This document shows, piece by piece, positions 45,828-56,395 of a stretch of DNA of 64,000 nt. Source of the stretch: Vombatus ursinus (Eukaryota > Chordata > Mammalia > Diprotodontia > Vombatidae); assembly GCF_900497805.2 (NCBI RefSeq), contig NW_020954585.1:43159634-43223633 (forward strand). Direction: 5' to 3'. Under the pieces are notes generated by a model. That model made no database searches and had not been told where the DNA came from. It saw only the letters and a list, made by a program, of their open reading frames with translations. A program made the position numbers and the translations under genes. How positions within the stretch are numbered: the first letter of the stretch is position 1; each line of letters begins with the position of its first letter.

Positions 45828-45961
45828 ATGTTTTTTGGAGACAATTAGGGTTAAGTGACTTGTCCTGTGTCACAAGCTAGTAAATATGTGAGACCAGATT
45901 TGAACTCACATCCTCCTGATTCCAGGGCTGGTACCTTATCCACTTTACCACTAGCTGTCCC
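45828..45961 (-). mobile_element. WSINE-like SINE with TSD
   Basis: Reverse SINE, diverged; TSD TGTACCTAGCTATT at 45814-45827 and TGTACCTAGTTATT at 45962-45975. Confidence 0.85.
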
Positions 45962-45975
45962 TGTACCTAGTTATT

Positions 45976-46110
45976 TGAATGATGTCTCTCCCTTTGTCCT
46001 GTGAACTTCTTGAGAACAAAGTCTTTTTACCTGTCTTTGTTTCTCCAGCAGTTAGCATAGTGCCTGGCACATAGTAGATAATTTTAAAATTTTCACTGAC
46101 TGGCTGGCTG
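45976..46110 (+). repeat. L2/MIR 3' tail
   Basis: GTGAACTTCTTGAGAACAAA, then AGCATAGTGCCTGGCACATA and GTAGATAAT. Confidence 0.75.
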
Positions 46111-46666
46111 ACTGAAGACCTCTGAACACCTATCCTTTCCCTATGAGAACCTAATGGCTTGCCCCAAATGAGAGGGAGGGAATTCAACGGAACCACTTCA
46201 ACTTAGAAGTCTCATTTAGAGACATACTTTATTAGTTTCTATTCACTAAAGAATCCATTTCACCTGCATATGTATAATTAATTCGCTTTCTGGTCAATCA
46301 AGATTGGGAAGTAGGTAAGAATTCCATGGGAATGGGAACAAGAACCATTTGGATAGATTTTAAATTGTTATTGGAAATCTTCATGTTTGATGCTTTAGAC
46401 TGAAACAAGACAGACCTTGATTTTTGTAAGATACTAAAATAAAGACTAGATCTGAGGAGCACAGCTTGGTCTAATCCTGTACACAGGATCTCTCCCTCAA
46501 GATAACTCAGGGCTTGGAGCACCACCTGGTGGTTCAAACAGAGATTGCACAAAGAGTGGCTATTGGAGCCCTGTCCCCAGGAGGCTCACGGACTAGGCTT
46601 GCTCTTTCCTCACCAATGTGGAAAAGGTGCTTTTGTGGGGAGGAGACGTCTCATGCTGCCTCAGTG
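46111..46666. other. No gene recognised; end of the insertion block
   Basis: Unassigned. It ends at 46666, where CR1/L3 RT homology resumes. Confidence 0.4.
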
Positions 46667-47455
46667 AAGGGTTTGATAAATTCTCTCATAACGTTCTTGT
46701 CGACAAGATGGAGAGATGGAGGCTAAATTATATTACAGATAAGTAGATTTTGACCTGGTTGAATGGTCAGAGCCAAAGAGAAGTCATTACAGGTTTAATG
46801 CTAGCTGAGAAAGAGGTCTCCAGTGGAGTACACCAGGAATCTATGTTTGAGCTGTGCTAATTAACATTTTAATTAATACTTTTGATAAAAGCAAAAACAA
46901 CATTTATCACATTTGCTGATAACATTTTAAAGCTGCTAACACATTGGAAAACAATGTCAATTTTCAAAAAGGTCTTGGCAGGCCAGAACATTGGGCCAAA
47001 TAAAATAAGATTAAATTTGATAGGAGCAAACTTGGGTTAAAAAAAAAACCTTCATAAGTAGAAGATATTGGGAAATAAGGCAAGAGCACAGTTCTTTTTT
47101 ATTTAATTTGAGGATTCCAATGGATTCTTAGCTCTTTATGAATCAATAGCATGATATAGAAACTAAGAAAACTAATTTAATCTTAGGCACTATTTAAGAG
47201 AAGACTTTTTTAATTGTTTGGACCTTTGATTTCATCAAAATAAATAACTTCCGCTGTGGAAACTTTATTCACCAATACTTAATCACTCATCCACAATCTA
47301 CAGTCTTGGAAGATTGACCAGGACATTAGAAGTTAAGCAAGTAGGTCATAGGGGTAATATGTCAGAGGGAGGAGCTGAATGTAACTGATAATAATAACGA
47401 TAAGGATAATGAGGTGATAGCCCTACTGTACTCTGACATGATCAAACCACATACT
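46667..47455 (+). mobile_element. CR1/L3 LINE, part 2 (RT)
   Basis: It continues the RT domain: a FDKFSHNVLVDKMERW-like stretch at 46670-46720, WLNGQSQREVITG near 46760, then the [10 protein letters not shown]-equivalent near 46822 and the F(A)DD-like region near 46910-46930. Downstream to 47455 it decays, with a poly(A) expansion at 47039. Confidence 0.7.
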
Positions 47456-47468
47456 GAATATTATATCA

Positions 47469-48465
47469 AATGGTCAAAATACATGAATAGGCAATTTTCA
47501 GATGAAGAAATCAAAGCTATCTATAATCATATAAAAAATGCTCTAAATCATGATTGATTAGAGAAATGCAAATTAAAACAACTCTAAGTTACCACCTCAC
47601 ACCTCTCAGATTGGCTAATATGACAGAAAAGGAAAATGATAAATGTTGAAGGGAATGTGGGAAAATTGGAACACTAATGCACTATTGGTGGAGTTGTGAA
47701 CTAATCCAACCATTCTGGAAATCAGTTTGGAACTATGCCCAAAATGGTGCATACCCTTTGATCCAATAATACCACTATTAAGTCTGTATCCTATAGAGAT
47801 TTTTTTTTTTGAAAAGGGAAAAGGACCTATATATACAAAAATATTTATAGCAGCTCTTTTTGTGGTGGCTAAGAATTAGAAATTGAGGGGATACCCATCA
47901 ATTGGGGAATGGCTGAACAAGTTGTGGTATATGATTATAATGGAATACTATTGTGCTATAAGAAATGACAAGTAAAATAAGAAATGACAGATTTCAGAAA
48001 AACCTGGAAAGACTTACATGAACCGATGCAAAGTGAAGTAAACAGAACCAGGAGGACATTGTACACAGTAACAGCAATATTGTATGATGAAGAACTGTGA
48101 ATGCTGTTACTCTCAGCAATACAATGATCCAAGACAATCCTAAAGGACTCATGATGAAAAATGCTATCCACTTCCAAAGAAGGTTGATAAGGATGAAGTC
48201 GGAATGCAGATTGAAGAACACTATTTTTCACTTTCTTATTTTATTTCACTTATTTTATTCGTGGGGTTTTTTTTGTCTGTGTTTCCTTTCACAACATGAC
48301 TAATATGGAAATCTGTTTTGCATGATTGAATATGTATAACCTATATAAAATTGTTTACTGTCTGAGGGAGGGGGGAGGGGAAAGAATTTGGAACTCAAAA
48401 ATTTTTAAGAGAATATTAAAAATTGTTTTACATGCAATTGGGAAAAATAAAACATTAATTAAAAA
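47469..48465 (+). mobile_element. 5'-truncated L1 inserted in CR1/L3, with TSD
   Basis: 1.0 kb of L1: ORF2 C-terminus from the FSDEEIKAI-like region to the YYCAIRN-like end (47930-47970), 3' UTR and tail (ATGCAATTGGGAAAAATAAA). The TSD is GAATATTATATCA at 47456-47468 and GAATACTATATCA at 48466-48478. CR1/L3 homology is continuous across the insertion. Confidence 0.9.
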
Positions 48466-48478
48466 GAATACTATATCA

Positions 48479-48890
48479 GTTCTTGGCACCACATTTTGGG
48501 AAGAATATTAGTACACTGGAGAGCATCTAGGTGGCAGCTAGCTGTAACCAATATGACGAAGGGTTTAGAGTTCATGATATGTAATGGTATGTTCACGTAT
48601 CTTGAGATATTTAGCCTAGAAAAGAGGTGGGGAACACATGGTAACTATCATGTGGACAAGGTGGGAAAAGTTGTGAAGAGACAAATTTAGACTTGAATCA
48701 GGGCTGCTGAAAAGTGAAAGGGGCTGTCTCAGGTTCCTCTTCATTGGAGGTCTTTAAACAAAGACTAGATAACCACTTTTCTTGTAAATTGTAGAGATTA
48801 TTTTTCAGGCTTGAGTTAGACTAGATGGTCACTGAAGTTCACTTTTCACCTTGCAATTCTGTGATAAATTAAAAAAGTGGTCTCCAAATT
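48479..48890 (+). mobile_element. CR1/L3 LINE, part 3 (ORF2 end and 3' UTR)
   Basis: GTTCTTGGCACCACATTTTG, ATATTTAGCCTAGAAAAGAG, TTGGAGGTCTTTAAACAAAG and TAGACTAGATGGTCACTGAA follow the CR1/L3 end in order. Confidence 0.8.
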
Positions 48891-49249
48891 GGGGTACACA
48901 AGGAAACTATTAGAATTTCTATTTTTGTTTGTTTTTTATCTGAAAAAAAATCTTATATTTCATGTACAGGCATCAGTGGCAGCTTGATTCAGGCAACATA
49001 TCAGATTATTGGTTTTGGTGCCCTCTCTCATTCATTCACTTTAAGCATATTGTCAAGTCTGAGCAGGTTCTGACTTGTTAGGGGTTGGCCTCTTTATGCC
49101 CTGAGTGACGAGGAAACTACCTCAATGGTTAGAGCTCTAATTCTTCCGATCAATTAAAACTTGGAGATAACTTCCCTACCTTTTAGGGGAAAACTAGCCC
49201 AGCCTACATGGCAGGGGCTCTAGTAGATATTGCACCTACCACATAGGTT
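48891..49249. other. No gene recognised
   Basis: Unassigned sequence after the CR1/L3 end. Confidence 0.45.
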
Positions 49250-49440
49250 TAGTGATGGAAAGGATCTTAGAGATAATCCAATCCAACTCCCTCCTTTTGC
49301 AGGTGAAGAAAAGGGTTCAAAGAGGTTATGCATCACATGGGTAGTGAATAGCAAAGTCAAAATCCAAACCTAGGATTTCTGATTCCAAATCTAGTATTCT
49401 TTCCACTTCACCACTCTGTCTTCTGTTTCTTATCTGTTAA
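49250..49440 (-). repeat. MIR-type SINE
   Basis: GGATCTTAGAGATAATCCAA through TTCTTTCCACTTCACCACTC, the reverse MIR layout. Confidence 0.8.
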
Positions 49441-49539
49441 GATATAAGTAATTTTGTGATGTAAAATGCTTGCCACATCCAATGCCTTCTGACTCTTTTC
49501 GAAGAAAGTACTCATGATAGACTGGGGTGTGTTTGTGGG

Positions 49540-49660
49540 AACTGAGAGATTAAATAATTTGCACATGGTATATCACATAGTTATTTAATGTCTGCGGTGG
49601 GACTTGAACCTAGGTCTCCCTGGTCTTAGGACTAGAACTCCACATTACTTCTTATTTTTC
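49540..49660 (-). repeat. MIR SINE fragment
   Basis: AACTGAGAGATTAAATAATT, GGACTTGAACCTAGGTCTCC and GACTAGAACTCCAC in reverse MIR order. Confidence 0.7.
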
Positions 49661-50349
49661 GTTATATTTTTTTATCCTCCCTCATAATCACTTTTTCGCC
49701 AGTCATCAAGAATCAGATTGTATGTCGACTTAATTTGGGGGATCTTATCAAGGTTCTCATTAAATTCCTCTACTATTTGTTATCTTCTGCAGCAAATGTT
49801 AGCGCAGAAGCTGCTATCATCTTCTTTGTAGTTCATTTCATTTGCACTCTAAGCCAAGATGACCAACTCTCCCATGGAAAAAAAGGAGTCCACCTACTCC
49901 TTTATTCATCTCTCTGGGGGAATCCTGTTAGCCATCCGTACATTTAGCTACAATTACTTTACATATTCCAGTTTCTTTTAGATCAACGTGGAGATGGTTC
50001 AAGTTCACCAGTATTGTATCAGCAGAGCAGTCATTGGATGAAGACCACACATCGGACTGCAGACAGTCCAAGAACTGTTTGCTCTAATCGTTTTTCTGCC
50101 ATCCTGTAACTATCACTGTAGAAAAAGAATGGAGTATGCAATATCGAGGGACTGTTTTTACGTGCTACATGGATTGTCATGGCCAAAAGAAATCATAACC
50201 TAGTGACCAACCACTGTGGTGCTGTGCCTCTCTCTGTCTATAGCTAGACCCTTAGATATGAAATACTATCTGTCTCTGAGAACATAATCAAAGCTTTTTC
50301 AATCAGTAGAAGCTTGCAGTCTGTTGGCATAACTCTCAAGATCTCATGA
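49661..50349. other. No gene recognised
   Basis: About 0.7 kb of unassigned sequence. The 70-residue frame 49735-49947 shows no recognisable domain. Confidence 0.45.
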
Positions 50350-50720
50350 TCACCAGGATGATTTTGAAAAAACTTGAGAAGACTTACATGAACTGTTGCA
50401 GAGTGAAGTGAGCAGAACCAGGAGAACATTGTACACAGTAAAAACAATATTGTACGATGAACAATTGTGAATGACTTAGGTATTCTCAGCAATACAATGA
50501 TCCAAGACAATCCCAAAGGACTCAAGATGAAAAATGTTAGCTGCTTCTAGAGAAAGAAATGTTGAAATATGAATACAGACCAAAGCATCTTATTTTTCAC
50601 TTTCTTTCCTTTTTTCATTTTTGGGGGTTTGAGTTTTCTTCCACAAAATGACTAATATGGAAATATGTTTTAAATTATTGCACATGTATAACCTACATTA
50701 GATTGCATACCATCTCAGGA
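50350..50720 (+). mobile_element. L1 3' end, plus strand
   Basis: End of ORF2 and 3' UTR: AGAAGACTTACATGAACTG, AGTGAGCAGAACCAGGAGAA, CTCAGCAATACAATGATCC, then ACTAATATGGAAATATGTTT. Confidence 0.85.
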
Positions 50721-50895
50721 AGAGGGGAGGGAGGAGAGGGAAAGGGAAAGAATGAAGGAAGGAAGAAAGAGAAAAAGAGAGAGAGAGAGAAAGAAAGAAA
50801 GTAAGAAAGAAAAAAGGAAGAAAGAAGGAAGGAAGGAAGAAAAGAAGGAAAGAAAGAGAAAAAAGGAATAAAAGAAGGAAGGAAGGAAGAAAAAA
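50721..50895. repeat. Purine (GAAA/GGAA) microsatellite
   Basis: About 175 bases of nearly pure purine, expanded from the A/G-rich end of the L1 3' UTR. Confidence 0.9.
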
Positions 50896-50899
50896 TAGC

Positions 50900-51429
50900 A
50901 TACTTCAGTCAGTATTCAGATAATATAATTTCTTTCTCTGGAGACAGATAGCATGCTTCATCATGAGTCCTTTGGGGATTATCTTGGATCATTGCATTGC
51001 TGAGAGTAGCTAAGTCATTCACAATTCTTCATCATACAATATCACTGTTACTGTGTACAGTGTTCTCCTGGTTCTGCTCACTTCACTCAGCATCAGTCCA
51101 TACAAGTCTTTCCAGGTTTTCCTGAAGTCTGCCTGCTCGTCATTTCTTATAGCACAATAATATTCCACCACAATCATATACCACGTCTTATTCAATCATT
51201 TACCAATTGATAAGCATTCTCTCAATTTCTGATTCTTAGATACCGCAAAAAGAGCTGCCATAAATATTTCCGTGCAAATAGATGCTTTTCTTTTCTTTTT
51301 TTTTTAATCTCTGTGGGATATAGACCCAGCAGTGGTTTTGCTGGATCAAAGGGCATGCACAGTTTTATAGCCCTTTGTTGCCAGCAGATTCTTGAGTAAC
51401 TGCAAGATTCATTACCCCACAAACAAGCA
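50900..51429 (-). mobile_element. L1 3' end, minus strand
   Basis: The same L1 region in the opposite orientation: TCATCATGAGTCCTTTGGGG, TTCTCCTGGTTCTGCTCACT and TTTCTTATAGCACAATAATA. The minus-strand frame 51222-51422 keeps RAIKLCMPFDPAKPLLGLYP, an ORF2 motif. It faces the plus-strand copy across the purine tract. Confidence 0.85.
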
Positions 51430-51660
51430 GAAGTTCTTGGTTTTGAAGTGGACTTTCACCGAGAAGTACAAGTATGTTGCAAGTATGAACTGCTACAACC
51501 CAATTAATCAGATTCTCACCAGTGCTAAATTAGGTACTGCTTGCAAGAGAGAGAAGCAACACTAGCAAACCACCCATTGAGGATACAATACCAGTCAAGA
51601 AAGAATGGTGTGGCAGCAGATGTCCTATCCCAAAGGCCATGACACAAAAGTTACAGTGAT
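51430..51660 (+). mobile_element. Ty3/gypsy fossil, RNase H end
   Basis: The plus strand resembles the end of a Ty3/gypsy RNase H domain: NPINQILTSAKLGTAC matches the NPLTYVLTSAKL region, and nearby coding resembles the IQYRSGKNNIDADALSR segment that closes the domain before integrase. It is a broken fossil, and the integrase relic lies 0.7 kb downstream in the same orientation. A chance match is unlikely given the ordered pair. Confidence 0.6.
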
Positions 51661-51880
51661 ACCAAAAGAAGTGAAAACCTATAGTTTTCCTTTACAATTT
51701 GAACTCTCCCTGGTTTAAGCACAACCGTAATTATGTCATAGAATTTAGTAGGACCTCTTCCTTTCCTATTTTTTTCAAATAGCTTTTCTAGTATTAGAAT
51801 TAATTGTTCTTGGAATGTTTGATAGAATTTGCTTGTAAATCTATCCTGGTTTTTTTCCATTTTTTTGGTGCTCACTTATG
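51661..51880 (-). mobile_element. L1 ORF2 fragment inside the gypsy relic
   Basis: The minus frame 51651-51875 reads DRFTSKFYQTFQEQLILIL, RGPTKFYDIITVVLKP and KENYRFSLLL, the L1 ORF2 segment just before the RT palm (GEFYQTFKEELIPIL, NYRPISL). Both ends are truncated. It lies between the gypsy RNase H and integrase parts. Confidence 0.8.
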
Positions 51881-52189
51881 GCTAACTCTATTTCTTTTCC
51901 TGAGAGGTTGAGACTTCTACCAGATAGCACTCGAGCAATGTCACTGACTCTCACTTCATTGAACCAATCATCTGATTGTTGACCAATCAGATGACCAATC
52001 ATCTGAATCAGCTGATTTGTAGATGACCACCAGTAAAAACAGATGGCTGATGAGGGACAACAAGAAGCAATACTTGTTAAGAAATGAGGTGATGATGGTA
52101 GGAAACTCAAATCCCAGTCTTATGAAGACACCTTACTGTTGAGACAATGGTGGAAACTAGAACTGGGAACTGAACTGAACTGTCACTTA
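51881..52189. other. Unassigned linker with a hairpin-forming repeat
   Basis: No family recognised. An exact 11-bp stem TCATCTGATTG (51968-51978) and CAATCAGATGA (51984-51994) around a 5-base loop is followed by another CCAATCATCTGA copy at 51995-52006. Confidence 0.4.
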
Positions 52190-52333
52190 TCCTACACATG
52201 GTACCAATAAGCAGTTAGTGTTCCTCAGTATATGTTACCCTATAGCTATGAAAACTATCAAATGAAATAATATTTGTAAAGCACTTAGCACAGGCATGGC
52301 ACATAGTAGGCATTGGATAAATGCTTGTTCCTT
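52190..52333 (+). repeat. MIR/THER1 3' part
   Basis: AATGAAATAATATTTGTAAA, GCACTTAGCACAGGCATGGC and ACATAGTAGGCATTGGATAA are the MIR-type tail; the left limit is approximate. The ATG at 52321 is in this repeat, so it is not an integrase start. Confidence 0.7.
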
Positions 52334-52863
52334 ACATCAATTTACATGATAACTTTAAATATATGGGTCAAGAGAAGACCCTAGAGCTGATAAGAAACAG
52401 ATTCTACTGGTCTAAGAGGGCTACAGATGATACCAAGAAGTGGGAGATTTGTGCCTATTGTGCAGAAAGAAAAGTGCTACAAATTCATGCTTCCTATCTG
52501 GAGAATATGAATGCTAGCAAACCTTTGGAACTTGACCGCAATGCCTTCCTATCTGTGAAGGAAAATAATGAGAATAGAAGTCTTACATTAAAGGTGAGTG
52601 GCCATTTAGCAAAATATACATGTGCCTACTCATCTAGAAACCAGAAAACTTCCATAGTTGCTAACATGTTGTGGAAGACGTATTTATCAGTGCATGGACT
52701 TCCTGTCAAGATCCATTCAGACGAAGTCATTAAATATGAAAGTGCATTATTTAAAGAGATGTTAGCTGTGGCTGGAAAGAAAATGTCTAGAACTCTACCT
52801 TACCACCCTCAAAGGCATCCATACCCTGAACATTTTAACCAGATACTATTGAATTTGCTGTAG
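52334..52863 (+). mobile_element. Ty3/gypsy fossil, integrase
   Basis: An open stretch of about 176 codons with a Ty3/gypsy-type integrase layout: zinc-finger region (GQEKTLELIRNRFYWSK, CAYCAERK), core (SGHLAKYTCAYSSRNQKT, VHGLPVKIHSDE) and YHPQRHPYPEHFNQILLNLL at the end, matching the YHPQGNGQ-ERFNRTLL region of the family. LTRs, gag and most of pol are not seen. The element is broken and interrupted by a SINE at 52867. Similarity seems closer to gypsy integrases of fish-type elements than to my recollection of the domesticated GIN1 protein. It could belong to the ancient MamGypsy group. Confidence 0.75.
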
Positions 52864-52866
52864 ACA

Positions 52867-53103
52867 TCTAGGTGGCACAGTGGATAGAGTACCAGCCCTG
52901 AAGTCAAAAGGATTTGAGTTCAAATCTGGCCTCACACGCGAGCTATATGATCCTGGACAAGTCATTTAACCCTATTTGCCTTACTTCCTCATCTGTGAAA
53001 TGAGCTGGAGAAGGAAATGGCAAACCATTCCAGTATCTTTGCTAAGAAAACACCAAATGGGGTCATGAAGAGTTGGGCAAAATTAACTGGCCAATAAACA
53101 TCA
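52867..53103 (+). mobile_element. RTE-tailed SINE inside the gypsy relic
   Basis: Head TAGGTGGCACAGTGGATAGA, core and RTE tail (GGCAAACCATTCCAGTATCT, GGGGTCATGAAGAGTTGG). Short imperfect flanking repeats GTAGACAT and TAGAGACAT. Integrase-like sequence continues beyond it. Confidence 0.9.
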
Positions 53104-53119
53104 TAGAGACATGGAGACC

Positions 53120-53345
53120 AGAATGAAAATCTCACTTGAACAAAAAAGAAAATCTCAGTTGAGTTAACATGTGGCTTTCCCAGAACATGCCTGGGACTCC
53201 CTAAGAAATGGTGCCCCCCACTTTATTTCCTACCTACTGATGTTTGGGCAAGACCTATGTTTATGTATTGGCTTATATTTTTGAGTTTCTGAGGAAGGAG
53301 AAATTGTAGACACTCACAACCAATATATCTCTCACATTAAAAAAA
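53120..53345 (+). mobile_element. Ty3/gypsy fossil, region after the integrase core
   Basis: Short coding similarity (YLLMFGQDLCLCI) to the YYLLFGREPRLPVD motif that follows the integrase core in Ty3/gypsy polyproteins. The position and orientation fit the relic upstream of the SINE. It fades out by about 53345. Weak alone, stronger by context. Confidence 0.5.
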
Positions 53346-53379
53346 GCTAAAACTTACTACTTTACAATTTCACTTTACA

Positions 53380-53746
53380 ATAGTGCTGACAGAAAAAAAA
53401 ATAATAATATGATATCTGAGTTCATGGTCAAGACCTTCAACAAGAAGGCAGAGTTTTGCTGAGAAATTGGTGGAAAATTCCTCCATAGATAATTGTTGAG
53501 GTCATGGACACCTTGCCTGTTTACAGGCAAATCATAGAAGTAACTGATAATTTCACTACAGATGATGACAACAATGAGATGATACACCAACCACCAAAGC
53601 AGTCCTTCAGGGAAAATGTGTATCTCCAAACATTTTCATCAAGAGAGAAAGAGCAAATTCAAAATTTGGCCATGCAACTAAAAAAAAACCCTAGAAAACC
53701 AACAAATTAAAAACCTGCAATTAAACACAAAATAGAAATCCTGAAA
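53380..53746 (+). mobile_element. L1 ORF2 linker fragment
   Basis: The end (53600-53746) matches the L1 ORF2 segment between endonuclease and RT, shared with 30830-30960 (CATGCAACTAAAAAAA, ACAAATTAAAAACC). The first part is weak. Confidence 0.5.
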
Positions 53747-53993
53747 TGGTCATTTAGGTGGTACAGTGGATAGAGCACCAGGCCTAGAGTCAGGAAGACC
53801 TGAATTCAAATTGAGTCACAGATACTCACTAGCTGTGAAATCCTGAAAAAGTCACTTAACCCTGTTTGCCTTAGTTTCCTCATCTGTAAAATGAGCTGGA
53901 GAAGGAAATGGCAAACCACTCCAGCATCTTTGCCAAGAAAACCCCCAATGGGGTCACAAAGCTGGACACAACTGAAACAACTGAACAACAGTA
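53747..53993 (+). mobile_element. RTE-tailed SINE with 13-bp TSD
   Basis: Head ATTTAGGTGGTACAGTGGAT, core, RTE tail (GGCAAACCACTCCAGCATCT, CCCCCAATGGGGTCACAAAG). TSD AGAAATCCTGAAA at 53734-53746 and AGAAATTCTGAAA at 53994-54006. Confidence 0.95.
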
Positions 53994-54689
53994 AGAAATT
54001 CTGAAAAACAAAAAAAGATAATAATGAAATTAAAAACAAAAACAAACAACAACAATATTGAATTAATAAATAACGCTAACAGCTGGATGTGGGAGGGAGG
54101 AAAGTAAAATAAACAAACCATTAGCGTGGTTTGCATACTTATGGACTATAACTATTAACACAGCGAATTTCTAATTAATTTATGAAAGTATTAAATGGGG
54201 CAGGCCTGCTATGATGGAGGTGGGAAGTGAGGCTATAATCACTCTTTAATAAGGCACAGAAGGTATATGGACAAAGAGCACAGAAAGTACAGAGACAAGT
54301 TGTGGAAAAAGTGGCACAGAGGCAATGGCAAAAGGGACAGGGGATAGAGTGGTAGAGGAATGCAGGTAGCAAGAGGAAGAAGATGGGGAAGGGGAGAGGC
54401 ACTGAGAATCACTTATGTGACCATGGATTAGAGTTGGGAGCACTGAGCATCATGGTCCTGATGGAGATGGAAGAAAGCTACATGGGGTGGGGGCAGGAGT
54501 TTGAGGTCTCATTTTATAGGGTTTGGGGGGAACAGACTAACTCTTATCTGTGCCACTTTGGGGTTAGTTCATTAACATCCAAATCCTCTCAAAGTTGTTA
54601 GTAAAATGTTAAAGTTAACATACGCATGTCCATTTTACATTTCTCATTTGGTCCTAAATTCTTCTCTTATCCATAGATCTGACAGGCAA
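53994..54689. other. L1 remnant then unassigned DNA
   Basis: 53994-54065 continues the A-rich L1 ORF2 linker. The rest is unassigned, with a purine-rich stretch at 54260-54400. Confidence 0.45.
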
Positions 54690-55995
54690 ATTATTCTATG
54701 GTCTCCATTTTAAAAATAATTTTGATTAAAATTAAAACAGGTTTTGCACAAACAAAACCAATACAACCAAAATTAGAAGGAAAGCAGAAAACTGGGAGGT
54801 GGGGGGAAATCTTGCAGCAAGTGTCTCTGACAAAGGCCTTGTTTCTCAAATATATACAGAGCTCAAATATATAGAGTCAAATTTATAAGAATACAAGGCA
54901 CTCCTCAATTGATAAATGGCCAGAGGATATGAACAAGTGGTTTTCAGATGAAGAAATCAAAGCTCTCTATAGTCATATGAAAAAATGCTCTAAATCACTA
55001 TTGATTAGAGAAAATCAAATTGAAACAATTCTGAGGTACCGCCTTACACCTATCAGATTGGATAATATGACAGAAAAAGAAAATAATAAATTCTGGAGGA
55101 GATATGGGAAAAATGGGACACTAATGTACTTTTGGTGGAATTATGAACTAATCCAATCATTCTGGAGAACAATTGGAACTATGCCCAAAGGCCTATAAAA
55201 CTTGCATACTCTTTGATCCAGCAATACCACTACTAGATCTGTATCCCAAAGAGATTTTTTTAAAAAAGGGAAAAGGACCTATTTGTACAAAAATATTTAT
55301 AGCAACTCTTTTTGTGGTGGCTAAGAATTAGAAATTGAGTGGATGCCCATTAATTGTGGAATGACTGAACAAGAAGTGGTATATGATTGTAACAGAATAC
55401 TATTGTGCTATAAGAAATGAGCAGGATGATTTCAGGAAAAAATCTGGAAAGATTTACATGAACTAATGCAGAATCAAATGATCAGAACCAGGAGACCATC
55501 ATACACAATAACAGCAATAGTGTATGATAAACAACTATGAATGATTTAGCTACTCTCAGCAATACAATGATCCAAGACAATCCCAAAGGACTCATGATGA
55601 TGCATGCTATTTGCCTCCAGAAAAAGAACTGATGGCATCTGAATACATACTGAAGAATACTGTTTTTCCCTTTCTTCCTTCCCTCCTTCCTTCTTTTCTT
55701 TCTTCCTTCCTTCCTTTCTTTCTTTCCTTCTTTCTTTCTTCCTTCCTTCCTTTCTTTCTTTCTTTCCTTCTTTCTTTCTTTTTTCCTTTCTTTCTGGATC
55801 AAATTTTCTTCCACAAAATGACTAATATGGAAATATGTTTCACATGATTACACATGTGTAGCTTATATCAGATTGCTTACCATCTCAGGGAGGGGGGAGG
55901 AACAGAGGGATAAAATTTGGAACTCAAAACTTTAAAAAAAATGAATGTTAAAAATAATTTTTACATGTAATTGGGAAAAAAATAAAATATTATTT
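54690..55995 (+). mobile_element. 5'-truncated L1 (ORF2 C-terminus, 3' UTR, tail)
   Basis: 1.3 kb of L1. The frame 54929-55198 reads MNKWFSDEEIKALYSHMKKC, then LRYRLTPIRLDNMTEKE and GTLMYFWWNYELIQSFW, the conserved ORF2 end. The FDPAIPLL-like and YYCAIRN-like parts follow out of frame, then the 3' UTR and an A tail near 55975-56000. A pyrimidine tract occupies 55663-55796. Confidence 0.9.
55663..55796. repeat. Pyrimidine (TTCC/TTTC) microsatellite
   Basis: About 134 bases of nearly pure C/T within the L1 3' UTR. Confidence 0.95.
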
Positions 55996-56395
55996 TAAAA
56001 AAGATAGCCACATCACTGGTGTTCTGAAGGTCTTATTGTGAATGCCTGGAATTTATCTAAGATTTACATATCATACAAAAGGTACTCACAGCAAAGCACA
56101 GATGGCATCTTCTGATTCAGCACACATTACCAGGACATGATTTTTGGTTAATATATGATACAATTTGTAAATTATTCTCCTTTGATCTTTGGGTCAGTTT
56201 GTATAAGATTTCTAGGTTCTGCTTTGCAATCTTACTCCCTGCTATTGCTACTTTATACTGGCTACTTACAAACTTGCCTACTATACTTACTACAGGGGGA
56301 GAGGGATGGTCAGGGAAACCAGAACAAGATACAATTCTAACACACATGATCAGTCTGATTAAAAAAAGAAAGAAGAAAATCAAATTGCCAGTATC
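55996..56395. other. No gene recognised
   Basis: Unassigned stretch between two L1 elements. Confidence 0.45.

Noticed and set aside
50721-50895. Repeated-unit array that could suggest CRISPR or satellite DNA
   Set aside because: Simple purine microsatellite with no conserved repeat-spacer structure; the other simple tracts are alike.
51841-52110. 89-residue minus-strand frame
   Set aside because: Only its C-terminal edge overlaps L1; the rest has no recognisable domain.
52321-52333. ATG at 52321 as a true start for the integrase frame
   Set aside because: The ATG lies in the tail of a MIR-type repeat, so it does not belong to the gypsy sequence.
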